This document shows, one piece after another, positions 19,656 to 26,450 of a stretch of 64,000 bases of DNA. The position numbers and the translations under genes are program-made. Each line of letters opens with the position of its first letter. Positions within the stretch are counted from its first letter, which is position 1. This DNA comes from Bin5 sp965242905 (GTDB lineage Bacteria > Chloroflexota > Anaerolineae > Caldilineales > Caldilineaceae). The stretch covers positions 5,208,001 to 5,272,000 of the forward strand of contig CBDETM010000002.1 in NCBI GenBank assembly GCA_965242905.1, given 5' to 3'. Under the pieces are notes generated by a model. That model did not search any database. It had not been told where the DNA came from and saw only the letters and a program-made list of their open reading frames with translations.

Positions 19656-19692
19656 GGGCACCCACAAGGGGGGCACCTACGGGGGGTGGTTG
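19656..19692 (+). repeat. GC-rich dispersed repeat (GGCACCCACAAGGGG type)
   Basis: A single diverged copy of the repeat seen at 1-120 and 52,031-52,203 lies between the convergent LRR and PhyH-HEAT genes. The hairpin arms are partly degraded here. Confidence 0.6.
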
Positions 19693-19715
19693 GTTGGAGG
19701 GGAAAGTCAAGGATA

Positions 19716-21071
19716 TTAGTCGGTACGAATGCGCGTCAGGGCGAGGCGCGCATTTTCGCGCACGTAGAGGTTTGTGTCGTTTTGGGCTCGTTTCAGAGGA
19801 GAGGATGCGGGGGCGGCGTGGGGGCCGATTTTGGCGAGGGAGAGGGCGGCGTTGTGGCGGACGAAGTTGCAGGTGTCCTGGGTAAGCAGGCGGGCGAGGC
19901 GCGGGACCGCCTCAGGGGAGGCGATGTTGCCGAGGGCTTCGGTGGCGTTGCGGCGCACCCAGTCGGATTCGTCGTCCAGGCAGTCGAGGAGACTGGGGAC
20001 TGCATGGGAGGCCGGCAGGCCAATGTCGCCGAGGACGTCGGCGGCGGCAGCGCGCAGCGGCCAGTCTGCGGATTCCAGTGACTTGAGCAGGAAGGGAACC
20101 GCGGCGGCTCCATGTGCGCTGAGTCCGAAATTGGAGCGGAGCTGGCTCGGGTTGGTGTGCCGGGCGGCTAGATTGTGATCGAGCAACTCGACGGCTTCTT
20201 CAGCCAGCCTTTTGGTTAGTTTTGCCGAGCCCTGCCCTCCCTGACAGGCCAGCCTGTAGACTTGCTCCAACTGTCCGGCTTCGGAGGGGGTCGCAGCTTT
20301 TTCGATTGACCCGTTCTCCGATCCTGGGGCCCGAGGGCTGCCGCGGGTAGCGTCATCCTCGCGGTGAATTGAGACTTTGTTTCCCGCGTGCCAATTCCAT
20401 ACGCTGCGCCAGAGTTGCGGTAGTTCCTCACCGGCGCCCGATTGGCTCCATGAAGGGTCGGTACAGTTCCAGCTGGGAGCGGCCGGTTCCTTCATTCGGC
20501 AAAACAGAAATTTCATCATGAAGCGGTTGCGGTGGCTGCGGTTGGTTGTAGCGCGGTGCCAGAGGTCGTAGTGGACGATTGTTACGGTGCCTGCCTCGCC
20601 GCAGAGTCGAACCTCTTGCTGTTTTTCGGCCTGGTCGCGGCTCGTATAGTATTGTGAGGCGGGCAGGACCGATGTGGGGCCCATTTCGAGGGTCACGTCC
20701 TGGGGGTAGTAGAAGGCCATGGCCCAGCGGGTGCGGTGGTGGCGGACGTTCCGGTCGTCTTCGTAGCTGTCCTGGTGGTGGCGCTGGGCTGACTGCCGGG
20801 GAGGAGTCAGGTGGCAGTGGCGGTGCGGGTGCATGGCGTAGCCGGGGCCAAGGATGCTGGTCAGGGCGCCTGTGACGGCGGGGTGGGAGAAGAGGTCGGC
20901 CAACTGGGGGATTGCGGGGAGGATGTGGTTGCCGGGATTTCCCCGGGTGGAGAAGATTTCTTCGGCCTGGGCGCGCACGGTTTCGTGGAAGGCCGGCGTA
21001 AACGGGGCCTTTACTGTCACATAGCCATTTGTTATGAAGTCCTGCATCTGCGAATCGTTGAGAAGCTTCAT
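19716..21071 (-). CDS. PhyH-family oxygenase fused to HEAT repeats
   Basis: This is a 451-residue two-part protein. Residues 1 to about 215 form a phytanoyl-CoA dioxygenase-like domain with likely iron ligands H99 and D101 (HHQDSY) and H172 (DLWHRATTN), and a basic stretch at 178-183 for 2-oxoglutarate. After a low-complexity linker (about 240-290), residues 300-451 hold about four HEAT-like repeats, such as ADWPLRAAAADVLGDIG, SDWVRRNATEALGNIA and CNFVRHNAALSLAKIG. These have the conserved alanine, asparagine and glycine spacing. The HEAT part could recruit a protein substrate or partner; this is inference. It is convergent with the LRR gene and divergent from the ABC ATPase gene, about 170 bp away. 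Confidence 0.85.
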   Translation of the reverse strand: MKLLNDSQMQDFITNGYVTVKAPFTPAFHETVRAQAEEIFSTRGNPGNHILPAIPQLADLFSHPAVTGALTSILGPGYAMHPHRHCHLTPPRQSAQRHHQDSYEDDRNVRHHRTRWAMAFYYPQDVTLEMGPTSVLPASQYYTSRDQAEKQQEVRLCGEAGTVTIVHYDLWHRATTNRSHRNRFMMKFLFCRMKEPAAPSWNCTDPSWSQSGAGEELPQLWRSVWNWHAGNKVSIHREDDATRGSPRAPGSENGSIEKAATPSEAGQLEQVYRLACQGGQGSAKLTKRLAEEAVELLDHNLAARHTNPSQLRSNFGLSAHGAAAVPFLLKSLESADWPLRAAAADVLGDIGLPASHAVPSLLDCLDDESDWVRRNATEALGNIASPEAVPRLARLLTQDTCNFVRHNAALSLAKIGPHAAPASSPLKRAQNDTNLYVRENARLALTRIRTD

Positions 21072-21240
21072 CTTCTGCAGTTCCTGGTCGAGGCGAAGGT
21101 GGTTGGCAGTTGATTGAAGTGGGGCAGGGAAACGGTTTGGCGGCGGCAGCGTACATGTAAGTATAACATGCCCGTTGCTCAGATTCTGGACCTTTGCGGC
21201 GCGATGAGCGCCCTAACCTTTGGAAACGAGATTGAAAAAC

Positions 21241-22011
21241 ATGAGTCAGACTACCGTACGAGAAGCGCCGGCCACGTGGAATCAGCCGGCGGAGGGTAAC
21301 GAGTGGGAGGTCAGGGAAGAGGAGGAGGCGACGGCTCCGATTGTAGTGGCTGAGAATATTCACAAGACATTTCGCAGCGGCGAGATCGAGGTGCATGCGC
21401 TGCGGGGTGTGGACCTGACGATCGGGACAGGCGAGATGGTGGCGATCATGGGGCCGTCCGGATGCGGCAAGACGACTTTGCTGAATACCCTTTCAGGGCT
21501 GGACAGCTTCGATGAAGGCGAAGTGACGATCGAGGGTACTTCGCTGGCCGACATGAATGATCGCAGGCGCACTGATTACCGGGCCAGGCGGATGGGGTTC
21601 GTGTTCCAGTCTTTCAACCTGTTGCCGGTCATTTCGGCGGTCGAGAATGTGGAGATGCCGCTGCTGGTCAGCGGTGTGCGACCGGCGGAGGCGCGGCGGC
21701 GGGCGCTGGCGAGTCTGGAGAGCGTTGGGTTGGCCGACCGGGCTTCTCACCGGCCGATGCAGCTTTCAGGAGGACAGATCCAGCGGGTAACGGTTGCGCG
21801 GGCGCTGGTGAATAACCCGGCCCTGGTCTGGGCGGATGAGCCGACAGGGAATCTGGACGTGGGAAGTTCGACAGAGGTGCTGGGGCTGATGCAGCGATTG
21901 AACCGGGAGCAGGGGCGGACCTTTGTCATCGTCACGCATGACCCGCAGGTGGCAGGCCTGTGCGGGCGCATCGTGCAGATGGAGGACGGGGAGATCGTGG
22001 CAAATGAGTAG
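21241..22011 (+). CDS. ABC transporter ATPase, MacB/LolD type
   Basis: This is a 256-residue ATP-binding subunit. It has Walker A GPSGCGKTT (71-79), a Q-loop in VFQSFNLLP, signature LSGGQ (175-179) and Walker B LVWADEP (195-201), the usual set for the FtsE/LolD/MacB class. A charged N-terminal extension of about 30 residues precedes the domain. ATG 21241 is preferred over TTG 21220. The stop overlaps the start of the next gene by 8 bp, so the ATPase and permease are a translationally coupled pair. Such systems move lipoproteins, lipids or peptides out of the membrane or work as mechanotransmitters rather than importing sugars. The substrate is unknown. Confidence 0.93.
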   Translation: MSQTTVREAPATWNQPAEGNEWEVREEEEATAPIVVAENIHKTFRSGEIEVHALRGVDLTIGTGEMVAIMGPSGCGKTTLLNTLSGLDSFDEGEVTIEGTSLADMNDRRRTDYRARRMGFVFQSFNLLPVISAVENVEMPLLVSGVRPAEARRRALASLESVGLADRASHRPMQLSGGQIQRVTVARALVNNPALVWADEPTGNLDVGSSTEVLGLMQRLNREQGRTFVIVTHDPQVAGLCGRIVQMEDGEIVANE

Positions 22012-25000
22012 CATCTTCGGCTCGGTCGCACTCTACCTGGCGGTTGCTCTCGGGTTGATTCTGGCGGGCGCGGCGCTCATTTCGTTGCGCAACCCGATTA
22101 TCGGCAAGCTGGGCGTTCGCAACATTCCGCGGCGCCCGGCGCAGTCAACGCTCATTGTTATCGGACTCACGCTGAGTACGATGATCATTGTGTCGGCGCT
22201 GAGTCTGGGCGACACGCTGGACAAGACGGTCCGGCGTCAGACGATTGACGCCTACGGGCATATCGACCAGGTTGTTTCGCCGCCGTTTCTGATGGACCTG
22301 ACGCAACTGGCAGACGGCGGCACAATCGACCCCGATGCAGCCAGCAGTCCGGAAAGCGCGGCGCTGCTCAATGCACTGACCGGCGGCGACATCAACGCCT
22401 TGATCGCGGTTCTAGATGAGGGGTTGCCGGGCATCACGGAGGAGAGGCAGAGGCAGTTGCAGGAACAGGCGGCAGAATATCCCCTTATTGACGGGGTAGC
22501 CGGCTCGATTCTCTTTCCAACTATCATTCGCAACGTCAGTACCGGGCAGGGGGAGCCGCTGGGCTTCCTGTTTGCCGTGGATGAGGGCTACGATACCGGG
22601 TTCGGGTTGCATGACATTGACGGTGAACCGGTAAGTACGGCTGACCTGCGCGACGGAATTGGGGATGTCTTTGTCGATCTTGTCGGGCTGTGGGAGCAGT
22701 CGGGAGAGGCCGCGGAGGTTTTCGGAACGGCGATCGGGCTGGAGGAGACCAGTCTGGTCGGGACTGTGCTGGCGCTTGGTGCGGCAGGGGCTGTGTTGTT
22801 GCAGGAGGAAGGGCCCAGTTTCACGCTGCGGCAGTTGGCGCTTCCGACAGAGATCCTGAGAAACCTTGGGTTCCCCAGCGAGATACTCGACGAGATTGAT
22901 TCTGACGTGATCAGCCTGGAGGGTCTGGGGATCAGCGATGAGGATCTGGCGGAGTTCAATCTGGATCCGGATGCGCCGATTACAGTTCCGACACTGCCGA
23001 TGTTGGGCCTTGACGTACCGAACCAGCAGGAACTGATCGCGGCGGCGACAGAGGCGCTCAGCTCGATCAACCTGAACACATTGGGGCAGGATGTGGACGA
23101 GACGCTGGGCCAGTTTGGGCTGCAGTTGCGCCAGGGGGAGGTGTACCTGAACGAGCTTGGGGCTCTGCAGCTCGATGCACGCGCGGGCGACCTGCTGGAG
23201 GTCTTCATCGGGCCGATACCGGTTCCTTACAGAGTTCGGGCGGTGGTCGCTGAGGCAGGACCATTGGGGGCGGTGCTGCCAGTGGTAATGATGCACACGG
23301 ATGAGGCGCAGAAGCTGCTTTTCATGCCGGGCAAGGTCAACAACATACTGATTTCGAACGCCGGCGATGAAGAGAGCGGAATGGTGCACACGGCTGAGGT
23401 GAGCGACCAGCTGCGGGCGCTGTCGCTCAACGAGGAGCGTCTGGCCGGGCTATTGGCGGTGCTGCGCAGGCCTGAAATTGCCGAGGTCATACAAAGAGAG
23501 TCTGCAGCGCCGGTCAATCCGCTGTTCGAGGACGACGTACCGGATTTCATCATGCAGATCGCGGGGATGTGGACGCAGGCGACGAGCTTCGAGTCCGACC
23601 TTGAGGTGCTGGTTGATTATGTCGCCGGTCCGGCGGAGGGCGAGATTCCGATTGCGTTGCGCGGCGCGTTGAGCAGCGGAGCAATCCAGGACTGGCTGAG
23701 AGAACTGCCGTTAGGTGAGGACGAAAGGCGGGCACTCGAAGCGGGCATGGCCGATCTGCGGGATTTCGAGGTGCTGGCGCCGCTGAGCAAGCAGTTTGTC
23801 ACCGATGTAGCGGAAATCGGCGGCATCGCTTTGGGGACGGTTTTTTCGAGCTTCGGGATTCTCTCGATTTTTGCGGGCGTGCTGTTAATCTTCCTGATCT
23901 TCGTGATGCTGGCGGCGGAGCGGCGCAGCGAACTGGGCATTGCGCGAGCGGTAGGGATGCGGCGCGGCCACCTGGTGCAGATGTTTGTGACCGAAGGGCT
24001 GGTATACGACCTGGCGGCGGCGTTGGTAGGGCTCGGCCTGGGCCTACTTGTCTCGTACGGCATGATTGGCGTGATGAGCGGTCTCATCAACAACATTGCT
24101 CAGCGTGTCGAGGGCGCCACCGCGCCGATTCGCTTCTACTGGCACGCGGCGCCTACATCCCTGGTCATTGCCTACTGTCTGGGCGTCATACTGACGTTCG
24201 TGGTGGTTACAGTTGCTTCGTGGAACGTGAGCCGTCTCAACATCATCACGGCGATCAGGAATTTGCCGGATACGTCGAACGGAAAGAGGCAGGGGGCAAT
24301 AGGCAAAGCGCTTCGCGGGTTGGCGATTGTTTTCCTGCTCGGGGCCGGCGGGTATCTGATATGGCTGGGCCGGGAGCAGGGGCAGACGGTTGCTTTTATT
24401 GGCGCGACATTGCTGCTGGTTGGGGTAGGCTGGGGCGGGGCGTGGTTGGGCCGCCGATGGACGTCGGGACAGTCCGGGCTTCGCCTCCGCCTGGCGTATA
24501 CTTTCATCGGAGTTGGTTTCCTTGCCCTTTGGGGCGTGCCTTGGAGCAGCGTGCTGGACACGGACCTGCCCTGGTTCAATCAGAACCCGGGTTTCACGCT
24601 GCTATCGTTTGCGCTGAGCGGCCCGTTTATCATTATCGGCGCGATCATGGTGGTGATGTTCAATGCGGACAGCCTTGCCGGCCTGTTTGTGCGGTTGGTG
24701 GGAGGAATCGGGCCGCTGACGCCGGTGTTGAAGACGGCTGTGGCGTATCCGCTGAGCAATCGGTTTCGGACAGGGACGGCGATCCTGCTGTTTGCGATGG
24801 TGATCACGACGGTGACGGTGATGAGCGTGGTGATTCGGGCGACCGAGGTGGTGACCGAGCCGAACGAAGAGCGCACGGCCGGATTTGACATCGTCATGTC
24901 GCCGAGCCTGCTGAGTCTGTTTGACCCGGTCACGGACATTCACGAGGAGGCGGAGAGGCGAGCTGACTTTCCCAGGGAACAGCTGGCGGTGCTGGGAACG

Positions 25001-26134
25001 GTGGCGCGTATGGGCGTTACAGCGCAGCAGATTGAGCCGGTCGAGCATGGAATAGACAGAAGTTCGACTGTCTTCATGGCCGGGATAGACGAGGGCTATG
25101 CGAAACAAGCTGCGCAGCATTACGGATTCCAGATGCGTGCGGAGGGTTATGGGAGCGACGAGGCGGTCTGGCAGGCGCTGGCGGAGCGGGATGACGTTGC
25201 GGTGGTGACTACGCGGTGGGTCGAGGAGCCTCCTCCGGAGGATGCTGAAGGGAGCGGGGACAGATTTGGCAGGGGCGGCCGTTCCGGCGGCCCGCCGTGG
25301 GACAGAGGAATCGAGTTGCAGGGGTTCTATCTGGAGGAGGGCGGAACGCTTCCCCACGTGACGGTCGAGCTGAGCAACAGGCCCGACAGGCTGACAACGG
25401 GAGCGGCGTTTGAGATTGGCGGCGTTCAGGCGGAGGTCTCGACCAGCAGTCCGGTTGGCGTAGAAGGCGGGGAAGAGATTAGGCATAGCGTCCAGATAAT
25501 CGGTGTACTGGCAGAAGACGATACGCTGGCTGAGGCCAGTTTTCAGATGAACCGGCGAGTGCTGGATATTTTGAACGGTGAAGCGGTGGAGCCTGACGTT
25601 TTTTATGCGAAAGTGGTGGAAGGGGCGAGCGTTAGCGAAACTGCGCAAGCATTGGAGAAGTCGATGTTGAGCAGCGGGTTGAACGCGGCGCCTCTCTCCG
25701 AGTTGTTTGCAGCCGGACAGGCGATTTTGCGGGGGATACTGGGACTTTTCCAGGGATTCCTGGCTTTGGGGCTGGTGGTCGGTATCGCGGGTCTGGGCGT
25801 GATCAGCAGCCGTACGGTGGTTGAAAGAAGGCAGCAGATCGGCGTTCTGCGTGCGATTGGGTATCCTTCGGGCACGGTGGCGCTGTTGTTCGTGCTGGAG
25901 GCCAACTTTATTGCGCTCACGGGGATACTTTTGGGTGGAGTCACGGGTCTGATTTTGGGCGACATGACGATCGGCCAGGCTTATGACCTGGCGACGGAAC
26001 TGAGTTTTCCGACGCCGTGGCTGACGATAGCTGGGATGCTGGCGGCGGCCTGGTTCTTCTCGTTGCTGACGACGATATTGCCGGCGTGGCAGGCGTCGCG
26101 GATTTATCCGGCGGAGGCGTTGCGGTATGAGTGA
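22004..26134 (+). CDS. Large FtsX-family ABC permease
   Basis: This is a 1376-residue membrane protein starting at ATG 22004, which overlaps the ATPase stop. The first helix is near residues 8-28, with a second hydrophobic segment at about 48-68. A long extracytoplasmic region follows, then an FtsX domain of about three helices near 605-750 (with RRSELGIARAVGMRRGHL). Further helices lie at about 760-950, then a second extracytoplasmic region and a C-terminal FtsX domain near 1235-1376 (with RRQQIGVLRAIGYPSG). The two FtsX halves resemble the duplicated permeases of the DUF214/MacB-like group, but the length is at the high end. A Gly/Arg-rich loop lies near residues 1085-1105. Export or membrane-remodelling is likely, but the cargo is unknown. 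Confidence 0.9.
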   Translation: MSSIFGSVALYLAVALGLILAGAALISLRNPIIGKLGVRNIPRRPAQSTLIVIGLTLSTMIIVSALSLGDTLDKTVRRQTIDAYGHIDQVVSPPFLMDLTQLADGGTIDPDAASSPESAALLNALTGGDINALIAVLDEGLPGITEERQRQLQEQAAEYPLIDGVAGSILFPTIIRNVSTGQGEPLGFLFAVDEGYDTGFGLHDIDGEPVSTADLRDGIGDVFVDLVGLWEQSGEAAEVFGTAIGLEETSLVGTVLALGAAGAVLLQEEGPSFTLRQLALPTEILRNLGFPSEILDEIDSDVISLEGLGISDEDLAEFNLDPDAPITVPTLPMLGLDVPNQQELIAAATEALSSINLNTLGQDVDETLGQFGLQLRQGEVYLNELGALQLDARAGDLLEVFIGPIPVPYRVRAVVAEAGPLGAVLPVVMMHTDEAQKLLFMPGKVNNILISNAGDEESGMVHTAEVSDQLRALSLNEERLAGLLAVLRRPEIAEVIQRESAAPVNPLFEDDVPDFIMQIAGMWTQATSFESDLEVLVDYVAGPAEGEIPIALRGALSSGAIQDWLRELPLGEDERRALEAGMADLRDFEVLAPLSKQFVTDVAEIGGIALGTVFSSFGILSIFAGVLLIFLIFVMLAAERRSELGIARAVGMRRGHLVQMFVTEGLVYDLAAALVGLGLGLLVSYGMIGVMSGLINNIAQRVEGATAPIRFYWHAAPTSLVIAYCLGVILTFVVVTVASWNVSRLNIITAIRNLPDTSNGKRQGAIGKALRGLAIVFLLGAGGYLIWLGREQGQTVAFIGATLLLVGVGWGGAWLGRRWTSGQSGLRLRLAYTFIGVGFLALWGVPWSSVLDTDLPWFNQNPGFTLLSFALSGPFIIIGAIMVVMFNADSLAGLFVRLVGGIGPLTPVLKTAVAYPLSNRFRTGTAILLFAMVITTVTVMSVVIRATEVVTEPNEERTAGFDIVMSPSLLSLFDPVTDIHEEAERRADFPREQLAVLGTVARMGVTAQQIEPVEHGIDRSSTVFMAGIDEGYAKQAAQHYGFQMRAEGYGSDEAVWQALAERDDVAVVTTRWVEEPPPEDAEGSGDRFGRGGRSGGPPWDRGIELQGFYLEEGGTLPHVTVELSNRPDRLTTGAAFEIGGVQAEVSTSSPVGVEGGEEIRHSVQIIGVLAEDDTLAEASFQMNRRVLDILNGEAVEPDVFYAKVVEGASVSETAQALEKSMLSSGLNAAPLSELFAAGQAILRGILGLFQGFLALGLVVGIAGLGVISSRTVVERRQQIGVLRAIGYPSGTVALLFVLEANFIALTGILLGGVTGLILGDMTIGQAYDLATELSFPTPWLTIAGMLAAAWFFSLLTTILPAWQASRIYPAEALRYE

Positions 26135-26262
26135 GTGGAAAGGGGGATGGGAGAAGGTTTCTTTGAAGTTTTTGGAAGGCCGATAGTAAGTCCGCGATAG
26201 GTTAAGGCGGGTTGGTTCGATAGCGTGTATCTCAGATGAGTGTTGGGACAGACAAGACCAGT

Positions 26263-26300
26263 TGATCCGCGAAGTCACGCGAAGGGACGCGAAGAACACT
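26263..26300. repeat. CGCGAAG-type dispersed repeat
   Basis: A near-consensus copy (GATCCGCGAAGTCACGCGAA then GGGACGCGAAGAACACT) is followed about 40 bp later by an inverted fragment, GCGGCCCTTCGCGGAT. The 26,135-26,450 gap contains this repeat and no recognisable gene. Confidence 0.65.
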
Positions 26301-26450
26301 AAGAGCGTGACCGATTTTCGTTGTGTTGCTGCGCGGCCCTTCGCGGATGTGTACTTTGCTCGCGCAGATCGCTGTTCCAATGCTTGTATATCTTCAGAGA
26401 CGAGGCGCCGGGTCCATACTTAACAGAAAGAGTTCAGTTCGGTGTTTTTC

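Noticed and set aside
24602..26380. 592-codon minus-strand frame over the FtsX gene
   Set aside because: It is an antisense shadow with no domain signal; the plus strand has clear FtsX motifs.
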